From: Desulfovibrio litoralis DSM 11393
GTDB taxonomy: Bacteria; Desulfobacterota; Desulfovibrionia; Desulfovibrionales; Desulfovibrionaceae
DNA length: 64,000 bases
Assembly: GCF_900143255.1 (NCBI RefSeq)
Contig: NZ_FRDI01000002.1
Location: 172,851 to 236,850 of the forward strand
Direction of reading: 5' to 3'
Below the pieces are notes generated by a model that was not told the origin of the DNA, ran no database searches, and saw only the letters and a program-made list of their open reading frames with translations. Made by a program: the position numbers and the translations under genes. Of this stretch, positions 27,792 to 37,491 are shown piece after piece (the stretch's first letter is position 1; every line of letters starts with the position of its first letter).

Positions 27792-29564
27792 ATGTTCTCT
27801 AACTTGAGTACAATGTTTAAGATTATGATCGTTGTTATTGTTATGACAATAGGTATGTCAGCAATAAGCTTTATTGCTTTATCCGGCTTATACCGTGTAG
27901 ATGCGATAACCAACAAAGTCGTAGATACAGAACTTCCGGGTATGATGGCAACGGATAGCACTTTAATGTCTATAATGGACATTACTCGTTTAGAGAAAAA
28001 TATAGTATTGGAGCAAGATCAAGAAAAAATAAAAGTATACTTGGAGGAATTACGTTCTCTTTATACTCAATTATCCAATAATTTAAGTTTGATGGATAAA
28101 TTTTATTATACTTCTGCCGGCGTTAACAGTATGACGGAATTACGCACATTGGTCGATAATTGGCTTACGGAACATAAAAAAGTTGTTGAACTTGGTGTAT
28201 TAGAAGGTGGACATGAAGATATTTTTATTCAGGCTCGTGCTTTGTCAACAGGAATTGTAAAAGATAAGTTAAATTCATTGCAAAAAGCTTTAGAGTCTTT
28301 ATCTAAGGTTAAAGTTGATGTAATTAGAAACGGTTCTGAGGAAGCAGGAAGATTATTTGATTTTGCACAAATTACCGTTATTTCTGCTACAGTAATTTCT
28401 ATTTTGGTAGGGTTGTTTTTTGGTTGGTTGATTTCTAAAAATATTATGAAACAACTTGGTGCAGAGCCTAATGACATTGGGATTTTAGCTGATAAAATAG
28501 CCGGTGGTGCTTTAGATACAAAATTTGATAAGACGATTACTTTTGGTGTTTATAATGCCATAAATCGTATGACCGACAACTTGAAAGCCAAAATATTAGA
28601 AGCAGAAGATGCAAAAATACGGGCAGGGCAGGAATCAGAACTTGCTAAACAAGCAGCAAAAGAAGCAGAAGAAGCAAAGCGTATGGCAGAAAATGCTAAA
28701 CGTGAGGGAATGTTACACGCAGCAGGACAGCTAGAAGAGGTTGTAGGGCGTATGACTTCGGCTTCAACTCAACTCAGTATTAATGTTGATGAAGCCAACC
28801 GTGGTGCAGGTGTTCAAAAACAACGCGTTAGTGAATCTGTTGTGGCAATGGAAAAAATGAACGCTACAATTATGGACGTTGCTCGTAAAGCCGCAAACAC
28901 TTCCGAGTTGTCCTTGGCAACTAGAAGTAAAGCCATAGAAGGTTCGACTATTGTTAATAAAGTTGTTGGTGCAATAGGGATTATCAAAACGCAGTCAGAT
29001 ACTTTGAAAGAAGAAATGAGCAGTTTGTCAAAACAGGCTGATGATATTGGTCAAATCATGAATGTAATTTCGGATATTGCCGATCAGACTAACTTGTTGG
29101 CGCTAAACGCCGCAATAGAAGCCGCCAGAGCCGGAGAGGCCGGGCGTGGTTTTGCCGTTGTTGCCGACGAAGTGCGTAAGCTGGCTGAAAAAACCATGCA
29201 GGCAACAGAGCAAGTAGGTAATGCGATTAACGGCATTCAAAACGGAACTCAACGCAGTCGCAATAGCGTTGATACCTCTGTAAAAACAGTAATAGAAACC
29301 ACAGAGCTTGCCGGACATTCCGGTGCTGCTTTAAATGAAATTGTAGAATTGGTTGGAACAGCCGCAGATCAGGTGCATTCAATTGCAATCGCCAGTGAAG
29401 AAGAGTCTGCCGCCAGCTCTGAAATAACCACAGGTATGGAATTCATTAATACTCTTGCCGACGAATTGTCTCATTCCATGGAACAGTCGCATATCGCTGT
29501 TAATGAAGTTGCACAACAAGCCAATACAATTCAGAATATTATTCATGAAATGAAAAAAGCATAA
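27792..29564 (+). CDS. Methyl-accepting chemotaxis protein
   Basis: Inner-membrane chemoreceptor of about 590 residues. It has TM1 at about 9-31, a periplasmic helical sensor (about 32-197, four-helix-bundle type with no recognisable Cache or PAS motif), TM2 at about 198-220, HAMP, a long coiled coil, and the signalling hairpin tip around [20 protein letters not shown]. No C-terminal CheR-binding pentapeptide is seen (it ends IIHEMKKA). The frame opens at 27741, but AAGGAG at 27778-27783 and the start of the hydrophobic signal favour the ATG at 27792. Ligand unknown. It lies behind cheX and before a strong terminator. Confidence 0.9.
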   Translation: MFSNLSTMFKIMIVVIVMTIGMSAISFIALSGLYRVDAITNKVVDTELPGMMATDSTLMSIMDITRLEKNIVLEQDQEKIKVYLEELRSLYTQLSNNLSLMDKFYYTSAGVNSMTELRTLVDNWLTEHKKVVELGVLEGGHEDIFIQARALSTGIVKDKLNSLQKALESLSKVKVDVIRNGSEEAGRLFDFAQITVISATVISILVGLFFGWLISKNIMKQLGAEPNDIGILADKIAGGALDTKFDKTITFGVYNAINRMTDNLKAKILEAEDAKIRAGQESELAKQAAKEAEEAKRMAENAKREGMLHAAGQLEEVVGRMTSASTQLSINVDEANRGAGVQKQRVSESVVAMEKMNATIMDVARKAANTSELSLATRSKAIEGSTIVNKVVGAIGIIKTQSDTLKEEMSSLSKQADDIGQIMNVISDIADQTNLLALNAAIEAARAGEAGRGFAVVADEVRKLAEKTMQATEQVGNAINGIQNGTQRSRNSVDTSVKTVIETTELAGHSGAALNEIVELVGTAADQVHSIAIASEEESAASSEITTGMEFINTLADELSHSMEQSHIAVNEVAQQANTIQNIIHEMKKA

Positions 29565-29580
29565 TTATTTTTTCTACTAA

Positions 29581-29618
29581 TAAAAAAAAGCCTCTTAATT
29601 TTTAAGGGGCTTTTTTTG
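29581..29618 (+). terminator. Terminator after the chemoreceptor gene
   Basis: The stem AAAAAGCCTCTTAA / TTAAGGGGCTTTTT is followed by a T run. The next 170 bases up to dnaA contain a hairpin TTAGAGT / ACTCTAA at 29769-29795 that includes one copy of a 15-bp repeat also found beyond dnaA. Confidence 0.85.
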
Positions 29619-29791
29619 TTTATAATGATATTATTGAAAAACTATATCAGTATTAATTTTAGCTACGTTTGCTTGAATGTTTTTTCAGATAAAGCCACTT
29701 ATAGCTTTGCATGACTCTAATTAATTTAAGAGATAAGTTTGCCTGACTGTCTTTTAAGTCGAAGGCGTTTAGAGTTTATGTATAATAGACT

Positions 29792-31342
29792 CTAATTATA
29801 GCTCATGCTGTTTTGTTCAATAAGAGATATAGTGCGTTTAAGCTGCATTCCGAGTTGGGTTTTTCTGTTCATTTCTTCTTCTAATGAGGTGATTCCTTTG
29901 ATAACGCTTGAATGTTTTCTGTTGAAGCGTTCACCAATCTGTTGGAGGGAAAGGTCTGTATATTTGCGAGCGAGAAAATAAGCTGTATTACGGGCGAATA
30001 CATATTCTCTTTTACGGCTCTTAGATGAAATTTGTTCAGGAGTGAGTTGTAGCCCCTGGCATATTTTTTCTAAAATCTCATTAAAACTGAGCTTTACTTC
30101 TGAATTAATATAATTTTTTAAAATATCCATTGCCATATTTAAGTCGACGGGAGCATTAAGCAATTTGGCTTTTAACACCAGATTTTGAATACAACCTTCG
30201 ATTTTTCTTATGTCGCTTTGAATGTGTGAGGCGAGAAGTTCGGTAACTTGTTCGGGTAAAACAACTTGATGTAATTTAGATTTTTCTTGAATAATTTTAA
30301 CTCTGGTTTGCAAGTTGGGACGTTCGATATTGGCGATAATACCTGATGAAAAGCGTGAAATAAGTTGGTCGTCAATGTCGTGTAGCTCTTTTGGAGAAAA
30401 AGAACTTGATAAAACAACACGCCCACCTCGTTCGGTTATTGCTTTAAGAGAGGCAAGCAACTCGTCTTGTATTTTTTGTTTTCCTTGTAAAAAGTGAACA
30501 TCTTCAAGCAATAAAATATCGAGCTCTCTAAATTTTTCTTTAAAGCTGCTAGTGGAATGATTCTTTAACGTTGCGACAAATTGAGAACAAAACTCTTCTG
30601 CTGTTAAATAGGCAGTATTAAGCTTTTGTTTGTTTGCCGAATTTTCAAGAAGCTGTCCTGATGCTTGGGTTAAATGGGTTTTTCCAAGCCCGGGTGCAGA
30701 ATTTAAAAATAAAATATTTGCAAAACAATTATTTGTACAAAGGCTTTTTGAGGCAGCATAAGCAAATTCGTTGGAAGCTCCAACCACAAAACTATCAAAG
30801 GAATAACGCCAAGAAAAGTTATTTTTAGACGTTCTTTTATAGTCTAAACCTTGGTAAGTAACAGGTAGGCCGAGTTGTGTGATTTTTTCGGCTGATAGTT
30901 CGGTTTTTGTGGGTTGTGTGCCCTGTGTGAGTGGTGATATTGTTTGTGGGTTACAATTTTCAAAAGAAGACAAAACCTCAACATAGTCTGTTTTAGGCGT
31001 TTGGGAGGGGAGTTTATAAGAGCTTGGAACAGGCAAGGGCATAAGAGAGTTTGTTCCTGCTTCGTCTTTGCTGTTTGGTGGGGAAGATGAAAGGCTTAGA
31101 TCGCAAGCATTTAAAACCGCGAAACGTAAAACGGTATCTTGTTCTAAAATATTGTCGGCGACTTCTTTAATAATAGTCGCAAACCTTTCTTTAACCGCAT
31201 TAACAACAAAGGTGTTTTTTGCCTTAATGGTTAAAATATTATCATTAATTTCGCCCTCGAGCTTAGACACCCAAATATTAAACAATCCGGGGTCTAAACA
31301 ATGCTCAAGCACTTGTAATATTTCTTGCCATCTTTTTTGCAT
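29792..31342 (-). CDS. dnaA: Chromosomal replication initiator protein DnaA
   Basis: AAA+ protein that binds DnaA boxes and opens the origin. Domain I is at the N terminus (RWQEILQVLEHCLDPGLFNIWVS), followed by a variable linker (about 85-165). The AAA+ core has Walker A SAPGLGKTHL (about 212-220), Walker B LLLEDVHFLQGK, an arginine-finger segment ISRFSSG, and domain IV with IGERFNRKHSSVIKGI. Walker A reads SAPGLGKT instead of the common GGVGLGKT, and the box-binding loop has RKHSSV where many have RDHSTV; both keep key residues. At 516 residues it is somewhat long. No dnaN or gyrB is adjacent, so it could be one of two DnaA paralogues. Confidence 0.9.
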   Translation of the reverse strand: MQKRWQEILQVLEHCLDPGLFNIWVSKLEGEINDNILTIKAKNTFVVNAVKERFATIIKEVADNILEQDTVLRFAVLNACDLSLSSSPPNSKDEAGTNSLMPLPVPSSYKLPSQTPKTDYVEVLSSFENCNPQTISPLTQGTQPTKTELSAEKITQLGLPVTYQGLDYKRTSKNNFSWRYSFDSFVVGASNEFAYAASKSLCTNNCFANILFLNSAPGLGKTHLTQASGQLLENSANKQKLNTAYLTAEEFCSQFVATLKNHSTSSFKEKFRELDILLLEDVHFLQGKQKIQDELLASLKAITERGGRVVLSSSFSPKELHDIDDQLISRFSSGIIANIERPNLQTRVKIIQEKSKLHQVVLPEQVTELLASHIQSDIRKIEGCIQNLVLKAKLLNAPVDLNMAMDILKNYINSEVKLSFNEILEKICQGLQLTPEQISSKSRKREYVFARNTAYFLARKYTDLSLQQIGERFNRKHSSVIKGITSLEEEMNRKTQLGMQLKRTISLIEQNSMSYN

Positions 31343-31960
31343 GTTGTTCTTCTACTCTGTTGTGTGTTTTTATACAAATTTGAAAATGCATTACAGTTCA
31401 AAAAAAAATATCTTCTATACACAAATTTTTTTTCAATCTAACATATTGAAATTATGTATATTTATCTTTGAGTGCCGATAATCTACGCCTGTGTTAAAGT
31501 CTACTGAAAAAGGGGTTATCAGACCTGTCAAGCGTTGTTTCCACATGTATTGATAAAAAGTTTTCCACAGGTATATTCTTTTAAATCTTGTTTTTTGTTA
31601 TAAATATATCAAAAAATCTTTTTACTCTTCTAAAGATTTTTTAAAGTAAGTCTGTATTGTTGATTATTTTGTTGATTATAATTGTTTTTGTTATAGATTT
31701 TTCTATCAAGGAGTGATATTTTTAAAATATATTATTTTTTTTGAGCAATAAAAAATATTTTTTTGTTTAGCTTTGTAGTTAATAGACTCTAATTTTAAAA
31801 TATGATATTTTAATAAATATTAAAACAACTGATTTTTTTGTAATATAAAATTCACCAATAAGAGTCGTTGTCTAAAAATTAATCTAAAAATCAAGATAGT
31901 TAGATTAATTTTGTAGCATGAAAAATTTAATATGCGGTTTTGTATCTTTTATGTTGACGA
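31343..31960. other. Candidate replication origin region, AT-rich gap beside dnaA
   Basis: A gap of about 700 bases without a gene. It holds two DnaA-box-like 9-mers in the same orientation, GTTTCCACA (31537-31545) and TTTTCCACA (31561-31569), each one or two bases from TTATCCACA. A very AT-rich stretch (31600-31860) follows that could unwind. A 15-bp sequence TAATAGACTCTAATT at 31780-31794 recurs exactly at 29783-29797, on the other side of dnaA. Against an origin here, nearly all genes to the left apart from dnaA, ettA, rpsA and the PHP gene point towards it, so they would be transcribed against replication. Confidence 0.4.
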
Positions 31961-31964
31961 ATAT

Positions 31965-31980
31965 GATAATAATGATTATC
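31965..31980 (+). promoter_or_regulatory. Fur-like box upstream of sufCB
   Basis: The inverted repeat GATAAT-AATG-ATTATC, continued by GTTATC, resembles the Fur consensus built from GATAAT hexamers. It lies about 60 bases before sufC and just after a TTGACG (31954-31959), so it would overlap the promoter. Iron-dependent repression of the Fe-S assembly genes is inferred. Confidence 0.5.
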
Positions 31981-32042
31981 GTTATCACATAAATGTTTAT
32001 CAGTCTGAATATTTACTTAACTAAAAAATATAAGGAACAATT

Positions 32043-32873
32043 ATGTTAGAGATAAAAGATTTACATGTTAATATCGGAGATGTCGAAGTTTTAAGAGGCA
32101 TTAATCTTACTATTGATGCCGGTGAAACTTTTATTTTATTTGGTCCAAACGGTTCGGGAAAAACCACGCTATTAATGACTTTAATGGGCTTTAATAACTA
32201 TAAAGTTACTTCAGGAAAAATTATATTTAAAGGCGAAGATATTACTGATGCCCCTATGTACGATCGTGCGAGAATGGGTATGGGTATGTCTTTCCAACGT
32301 CCTCCGACTATTCATGGTTTAAAAACCAGACATTTGGTTGAAATGTGTGGACAAGGCAGAAAGGTGCCGGTTGATGATTTGGCCGCACAGGTAAACTTTG
32401 ATCGTTTTTTAGAACGTGATGTAAACGCCGGTTTTTCAGGTGGTGAAATTAAACGCTCAGAACTTTTACAACTTATGGCTCAACAACCAGATTTGGTGCT
32501 TTTTGACGAACCTGAATCAGGCGTTGACCTTGAAAATATGGTGTTAATCGGTCAAACCGCACGCAAACTTTTAGACGGATCGGTTCAGCCAGCCTCTTGC
32601 TCCGGTGCTGCTTTGTTTTCCAATAAAGAAAGCATGAAATCGTTGAAAGCGAAATGTAGCACCGCCGGTTTGATTATTACTCATACCGGTTATATCCTAC
32701 AGTATGTTAATGCAGACCGAGGTCAAGTAATGTTTAACGGACAATTGTGTTGCGAAGCCAGACCGTTGGATATTTTGGATCATGTGCGTCAATATGGTTA
32801 TAAAGAATGTATGCGTTGTTTTTCCAATGATAATACCTGTAGTCCTCTGCCTGATATGACTTCTAAAAAATAG
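32043..32873 (+). CDS. sufC: Fe-S cluster assembly ATPase SufC (minimal SUF type)
   Basis: ABC-type ATPase that powers the SufB scaffold. It has Walker A GPNGSGKTT (about 35-43), a Q-loop in MSFQRPPTIHGLKTR, signature FSGGEIKRSELLQL, Walker B DLVLFDEPESGVD and the H-loop IITHTGYIL. Between Walker B and the H-loop is an unusual segment of about 30 residues containing SCSGAALF and KAKC, and the C terminus is cysteine-rich (CCEARP, ECMRCF, NTC). The 276 residues exceed the usual 250 or so. sufB follows after 81 bases and no sufD, sufS, sufU or sufE is present, matching the two-gene SufCB arrangement of many strict anaerobes. Confidence 0.88.
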   Translation: MLEIKDLHVNIGDVEVLRGINLTIDAGETFILFGPNGSGKTTLLMTLMGFNNYKVTSGKIIFKGEDITDAPMYDRARMGMGMSFQRPPTIHGLKTRHLVEMCGQGRKVPVDDLAAQVNFDRFLERDVNAGFSGGEIKRSELLQLMAQQPDLVLFDEPESGVDLENMVLIGQTARKLLDGSVQPASCSGAALFSNKESMKSLKAKCSTAGLIITHTGYILQYVNADRGQVMFNGQLCCEARPLDILDHVRQYGYKECMRCFSNDNTCSPLPDMTSKK

Positions 32874-32954
32874 AGATAATATCTTTATTTATTTCGCTTA
32901 AATTCTTTTAGCCTGAAAATTAGGCTCTTTAATATAAAATAAAGGGGAAAATCA

Positions 32955-34118
32955 ATGAGTTCTTCAATAGAATTAACTAAATATAACTTTAATGACGGTC
33001 AGGAAAGTCAAATCAGCGATTTGCGTAACTTGAACAACGCCGATAAAAAACGCTTGCTGTTTGCTGGTATTGACGTTGAAGCAAAAAACAGTGCCGGAAC
33101 TTTTATGCACTTAAACCACTCAGGCGTTCATTGTCAAAGTCGCCACGAAGGGCTTGAAATACTTGATATTAAAAGTGCATTGAAGAAATATGACGGCTTA
33201 CCCGAATATTTTTGGAAAATGGTAAACCCTGAAAAAGACGAATTTACTCGTGCGGCAAAAGAACATTTGCATGGCGGTTATTTTATTCGTGTTAGAAAAG
33301 GGGTAAAAATCACCGAACCTGTCCAGTCATGCCTTTTTATCAGGGGTAAAAACGTAGGGCAAAACGTGCATAACATTGTTGTAGTGGAAGAAGGTGCAGA
33401 GCTTCATGTTTTAACGGGCTGTGCCACTTCTGAAGATTCTAAACATACGGCACATATGGGTATTTCTGAATTTTATGTACATAAAGGCGGAAAGCTTACT
33501 TTTACCATGATTCATAACTGGGGCGAAGATGCTTTGGTGCGTCCGCGTTCTGCCGGAATGATGGACGAAGACGCTGTTTTCATTAATAACTATGTGTTGT
33601 TAAAACCTGTTACCGATTTACAGATGTATCCGAGTATTTCTTTAAACGGTGCGAATAGCGTAGCACGTTTTAGCTCTGTGGTTGTTGCTCCCGAAGGTTC
33701 TCATATTGATAGCGGTAACCGTATATTATTGAATGCCCCAAAGACACGCGGTGAAATCGTGGCACGTACTTTAACCACAGGCGGAACAATTATTAACCGT
33801 GGTTTTATCGGCGGACATGCACCAACAGCCAAGGGACATTTGGAGTGTAAGGGTTTAATTTTAGGAGAGGGTAGAATTTACGCAATTCCTGAACTTGATG
33901 CGACTGTTGACGGGGTTGACTTATCTCACGAAGCAGCCGTTGGAAAAATAGCCCAAGAAGAAATAGAATATTTAATGGCGAGAGGGCTTGATGAAGATCA
34001 GGCAACCTCAACAATTGTACGCGGTTTCTTAAATGTTGATATTATGGGATTGCCTAAAGAATTGGAAACAGCCATTCAGTCTCAGATTGATCAGCTTAAT
34101 TCCGGCAACGCCATGTAA
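32955..34118 (+). CDS. sufB: Fe-S cluster scaffold SufB/SufBD family protein
   Basis: Partner of SufC on which clusters are assembled in the cytoplasm. The 387-residue protein has the beta-helix core typical of SufB/SufD, with IVVVEEGAELHVLTGC, GISEFYVHKGGKLTFTMIHNWGED, an R-x-x-S-A-G-M-M-D stretch, and a C-terminal KGHLECKGLILGEGRIYAIPELDA followed by LSHEAAVGKIAQEEIEYLMARG (split motifs). It is shorter than canonical SufB (about 480) and acts as the single SufBD protein. AAAGGGG precedes the ATG. A terminator lies 25 bases beyond the stop. Confidence 0.88.
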   Translation: MSSSIELTKYNFNDGQESQISDLRNLNNADKKRLLFAGIDVEAKNSAGTFMHLNHSGVHCQSRHEGLEILDIKSALKKYDGLPEYFWKMVNPEKDEFTRAAKEHLHGGYFIRVRKGVKITEPVQSCLFIRGKNVGQNVHNIVVVEEGAELHVLTGCATSEDSKHTAHMGISEFYVHKGGKLTFTMIHNWGEDALVRPRSAGMMDEDAVFINNYVLLKPVTDLQMYPSISLNGANSVARFSSVVVAPEGSHIDSGNRILLNAPKTRGEIVARTLTTGGTIINRGFIGGHAPTAKGHLECKGLILGEGRIYAIPELDATVDGVDLSHEAAVGKIAQEEIEYLMARGLDEDQATSTIVRGFLNVDIMGLPKELETAIQSQIDQLNSGNAM

Positions 34119-34141
34119 GTTTATTTTACTTAACTTATTTT

Positions 34142-34175
34142 GTGTCGAGTCTTTTTGAGGCTCGACACTTTTTCG
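34142..34175 (+). terminator. Terminator after sufB
   Basis: The stem GTGTCGAGTC / GGCTCGACAC with a T-rich loop is followed by TTTTT. Confidence 0.85.
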
Positions 34176-34217
34176 TTTATAGAACAAAAACTTTTTAGTC
34201 TGTTCTTGCTTAATTTT

Positions 34218-34247
34218 TTGATTGTTCTTAAAACCTCTTTATATAAT
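34218..34247 (+). promoter_or_regulatory. Sigma70-type promoter of thyX
   Basis: TTGATT (34218-34223) and a perfect TATAAT (34242-34247), 18 bases apart, about 75 bases before the thyX ATG. Confidence 0.55.
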
Positions 34248-34322
34248 TTTGTCTCTCTGATATTATATGGCGTTATATGCTTAAAGCGTACATTGTCTTA
34301 ATCATCAAAATAAGGATTTTAT

Positions 34323-35048
34323 ATGCCACCTGTATCTTGTAACGTAAAAATATTAAATCATACTCCCGAACCGCTTGCCTTAATATATGCCGCATTTCGT
34401 CAATGTTATCACTCAGGATATATTGTTGATATGTGGGAGCGGTTGTTGAGCGGGGCTGTTTCTAAAGAAGAACAGGCGGAATTTGTGCGTAAGGTAATAG
34501 AAAGCGGACATACCAGCCCGATTGAGCATGTCAGTTTTACTTTTGCCGCCGAGGGAATTTCCAGAGCTTTGAGTCATCAGCTTGTACGCCATCGTATTGC
34601 CTCTTACTCGCAACAAAGTCAGCGTTATGTTAACGCTTCGGCTTTTAACTATATTTTGCCGCCTGCTATTGCGAAAAACCCAGAAGCGAAAGCCTGTTTT
34701 GAAAAATGTATGTTGGATATCACCAAAGCTTATGGGGAATTAAAAGAATTATTGGAAAAAGATGGGCGTGGCGACAAAGCTAAAGAAGATGCACGTTTTG
34801 TTCTACCTCAGGCAACGGAAACGCGTATTGTTTTTACCATGAACTGTCGCTCTTTGTTAAACTTTTTTGAACATCGCTGTTGTTTAAGGGCTCAATGGGA
34901 AATTCGCCATTTGGCAGAGCTTATGCTTGAAGAATGTAAAGAAGTACTGCCGGTTGTTTTTCAATATGCCGGAGCAAAATGTGAAAGCCTTGGTTATTGT
35001 CCTGAAAGCGAAAAATTTACTTGCGGGCGTTATCCTCAAAAAAGTTAA
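34323..35048 (+). CDS. thyX: Flavin-dependent thymidylate synthase ThyX
   Basis: Makes dTMP from dUMP using FAD, NADPH and methylene-tetrahydrofolate. The diagnostic RHRxxSxxxxSxR motif is perfect (RHRIASYSQQSQR, about 89-101), preceded by the GHTSPIEHVSFTF strand and followed by ATETRIVFTMNCRSLLNFFEHRC, which carries the usual dUMP/FAD contacts. The protein has 241 residues, within the family range. It does not resemble ThyA, and ThyA is not encoded in the window. engB follows 41 bases downstream. Confidence 0.95.
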   Translation: MPPVSCNVKILNHTPEPLALIYAAFRQCYHSGYIVDMWERLLSGAVSKEEQAEFVRKVIESGHTSPIEHVSFTFAAEGISRALSHQLVRHRIASYSQQSQRYVNASAFNYILPPAIAKNPEAKACFEKCMLDITKAYGELKELLEKDGRGDKAKEDARFVLPQATETRIVFTMNCRSLLNFFEHRCCLRAQWEIRHLAELMLEECKEVLPVVFQYAGAKCESLGYCPESEKFTCGRYPQKS

Positions 35049-35089
35049 ATATATTACAGCAGTTAAATAAAAAACAAAAAGATTGAATT

Positions 35090-35719
35090 ATGACAGAAAA
35101 TATTGATATTACAAAGTTATTTATAGGCATTGAGTTAAAAGCAACAATTTTTAATTTAAAACAATTAGATGAGAACAGTGAATTAACAGACTTGCCTCAT
35201 CTGGCTTTAGTCGGGCGTTCCAACGTTGGTAAATCAAGTTTGCTCAACTGTTTGGCGGGGCGGAAATCATTAGCCAAAGTTAGTGCCAGCCCGGGAAAAA
35301 CTCGCAGTATTAATTTGTACCAAGGGCATGATTATAAAGGAATTCCGCTATTGTTGGCAGATCTACCCGGTTATGGTTATGCAAAGTGTAGTCATTCCGA
35401 ACGAGAATCTTGGCGAAAGCTGATAGAATATTACTTTGATAATGCACAAGGATTAAAAGGACTTATCTTATTATTAGATAGTCGGATTGCACCGCAAGAT
35501 TCAGATAAAGAAATGGCAAGATATGCTTTAAATAGAGGAATGTTTTTAGTTCCCGTGCTGACTAAAGTTGATAAAATAAATCAGCGTGAAAGGTCTTTAA
35601 GACAAAATGAATGGGAAAATATTTTAAATATTACTCCTCTTTTGGTGTCTAGTAAGAACCGCTTTGGAGTTATTAAAATGTGTGAAAAAATGTTGGAACT
35701 GTTAGAAATAAGCGTTTAA
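35090..35719 (+). CDS. engB: Ribosome biogenesis GTPase EngB (YsxC/YihA)
   Basis: Essential small GTPase for 50S subunit assembly. G1 is GRSNVGKSSLLN (about 42-53), the switch region is ASPGKTRSINLY, G3 is DLPGYGYAKC, G4 is TKVDK and G5 is VSSKN. At 209 residues it has the usual length. It lies close behind thyX, probably co-transcribed, and no strong ribosome binding site is seen before the ATG. murJ follows after 95 bases that contain a solitary MITE end. Confidence 0.93.
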   Translation: MTENIDITKLFIGIELKATIFNLKQLDENSELTDLPHLALVGRSNVGKSSLLNCLAGRKSLAKVSASPGKTRSINLYQGHDYKGIPLLLADLPGYGYAKCSHSERESWRKLIEYYFDNAQGLKGLILLLDSRIAPQDSDKEMARYALNRGMFLVPVLTKVDKINQRERSLRQNEWENILNITPLLVSSKNRFGVIKMCEKMLELLEISV

Positions 35720-35750
35720 AGCAAAAGAGTGAATATTCCAGTTTTTACTT

Positions 35751-35767
35751 GAGACTATTGCACAATA
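35751..35767 (+). mobile_element. Solitary MITE end
   Basis: The 17 bases GAGACTATTGCACAATA equal one terminus of the repeat family; the remainder of the element is absent. Confidence 0.45.
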
Positions 35768-35814
35768 ATTCAAAAATAATTTCATAACATAATAATATTC
35801 TTGGTTTAAATTTA

Positions 35815-37383
35815 ATGTCTATTTTTACACGCAACCAACATTTAGGTTTAGCCTCTCTGATTTTATCTCTTAGTATTTTATTGTCTCGCTTTATGGGCTT
35901 AATCAGGTTTAAGGTGATTTCATATTTTTATGGGGTCAATATTGATACGGATATTTATTTTGCCGCTTTTGCTATTCCTGATTTTATTAATTATTTGTTG
36001 GCGGGCGGTTATTTTTCTATTACTTTAATTCCGCTTTTATCGGAAAGTTTTGCCAAAGACCAAGATGATGCATGGACTTTTTATTCTGCCGTTTTTAACT
36101 GGGTTAGTTTGGCTATTCTGAGTTTAACAGTAGTGGCGTGGATTTTTGCTTTTGAACTGGCTCGTTTTAGTTTTCCTCTTTTAAGCGTAAGCGAACTTGA
36201 ACGCTTAACATATTATACGCGCATTATTTTGCCTGCTCAGGCGATGTTTTTGCCGGGTGCTTGTTTTACGGCTTTATTATATTTGCGTAAACAGTTTGTT
36301 GTTCCCGCTTTGACCCCTTTAATTTATAATGGTTCTATTATTTTGGGTGGAATAGGGGCATATTATTTCGTGCCTGATGCCGGAATGGAAGGATTTTGTT
36401 GGGGTGTTGTTGTTGGTGCGGGGCTTGGAAGTTTGATTTTGCCTTATTTTACGGCTTTAAGCGGTGGTTTAAAGTTGCGTTTAGCGTTGTTCCACCCTTT
36501 GCTTAAGCGTTTTATCATTTTAGCCCTTCCTTTAATGCTAGGGCAATCGATAGTTGCCTTAGACGAACAAATGTTGCGTATTTTTGGAGGATTGGCAGCG
36601 GTTGGATCGGTGAGCTTATTATCTTACGCCCAAAAAGTTATGCAAGTGCCTGTTGCGGTTTTTGCTCAAGCGGCGGGGGCGGCTTCTTACCCTTTTCTTG
36701 CTTCTCTGGCGGCGAAAGGCGATGAGGTTGCATTTTCCGAAACTTTGGCACGCTCGCTAAAAAATACCTTTTTAATGATAACTCCGGTTGCTGTTTTAAT
36801 GATTGTTACGGCCGAACCGATTATTAAATTATTGTTTGAACAGGGTGAATTTAAGAATACTCTTGAATGTGCGATTTTATTGCAAATTATGTTGTTGGTT
36901 GTACCTTTATGGGGTGTTCAACAACTACTTGGCAGGGCGTTTTATTCACGGCAAGATACTTTAACTCCGGCTATTTTGGGAACAATTACTACCGCAGTCT
37001 CGGTCTTTTTTTATTGGCAAGGTGCTGTGCGTTACGGAGCTAGAGGGGTGGCGATTGCAACTTGTATTGCCTTATTTTTATATACTTTTGCCTTAATCGT
37101 AGTTTGGAGCTTTAAGTTTGGCTCTCGAGTTTTTTCGGGTATTAAACTAACTTTGTTAAAAAGCTTGGGGTCTTCTATTTTGGCGGGCTTAGTTTCACAT
37201 TTTCTTTTTATTTCAATATATTACTCAAACGAATTTCAAACTATAGTGGGTAATAAGTTTCTTTTTGCATTTTTGACGTTATGTTTGGTGAGTTTTGTGT
37301 TTGCCCTGGTGCATCTATCTTGCAATAAGGTTTTAGGTTTACCGTTTTTACCTCTTATGTTTTTCTCTAAAAAGAATAAGTAG
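35815..37383 (+). CDS. murJ: Lipid II flippase MurJ
   Basis: Moves lipid II across the inner membrane for peptidoglycan synthesis. The 522-residue protein shows about 14 hydrophobic segments of the MviN/MOP fold. The family signature is near the N terminus (SRFMGLIRFKVISYFYG, DTDIYFAAFAIPDFINYLLA), with G-rich cytoplasmic loops and the conserved LLGRAFYSRQDTLTPA segment (about 370-385). The ATG at 35815 is preceded by no strong Shine-Dalgarno sequence. It converges with the giant adhesin gene across a terminator. Confidence 0.92.
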   Translation: MSIFTRNQHLGLASLILSLSILLSRFMGLIRFKVISYFYGVNIDTDIYFAAFAIPDFINYLLAGGYFSITLIPLLSESFAKDQDDAWTFYSAVFNWVSLAILSLTVVAWIFAFELARFSFPLLSVSELERLTYYTRIILPAQAMFLPGACFTALLYLRKQFVVPALTPLIYNGSIILGGIGAYYFVPDAGMEGFCWGVVVGAGLGSLILPYFTALSGGLKLRLALFHPLLKRFIILALPLMLGQSIVALDEQMLRIFGGLAAVGSVSLLSYAQKVMQVPVAVFAQAAGAASYPFLASLAAKGDEVAFSETLARSLKNTFLMITPVAVLMIVTAEPIIKLLFEQGEFKNTLECAILLQIMLLVVPLWGVQQLLGRAFYSRQDTLTPAILGTITTAVSVFFYWQGAVRYGARGVAIATCIALFLYTFALIVVWSFKFGSRVFSGIKLTLLKSLGSSILAGLVSHFLFISIYYSNEFQTIVGNKFLFAFLTLCLVSFVFALVHLSCNKVLGLPFLPLMFFSKKNK

Positions 37384-37435
37384 ATTTTATTTTCCTATTG
37401 TTTTTATTTATTATTTTTTTGTCTGTTGTTAGACA

Positions 37436-37472
37436 TTAAAAAAGCCCCGACCATGTAACATGATCGGGGCTA
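37436..37472 (-). terminator. Terminator of the giant adhesin gene
   Basis: The stem AGCCCCGACCATG / CATGATCGGGGCT is followed, on the minus strand, by a run of T (plus-strand TTAAAAAA). It lies about 20 bases after the adhesin stop codon. The murJ side has no T run. Confidence 0.85.
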
Positions 37473-37491
37473 AGTTTATTGTTGTTTTTTA

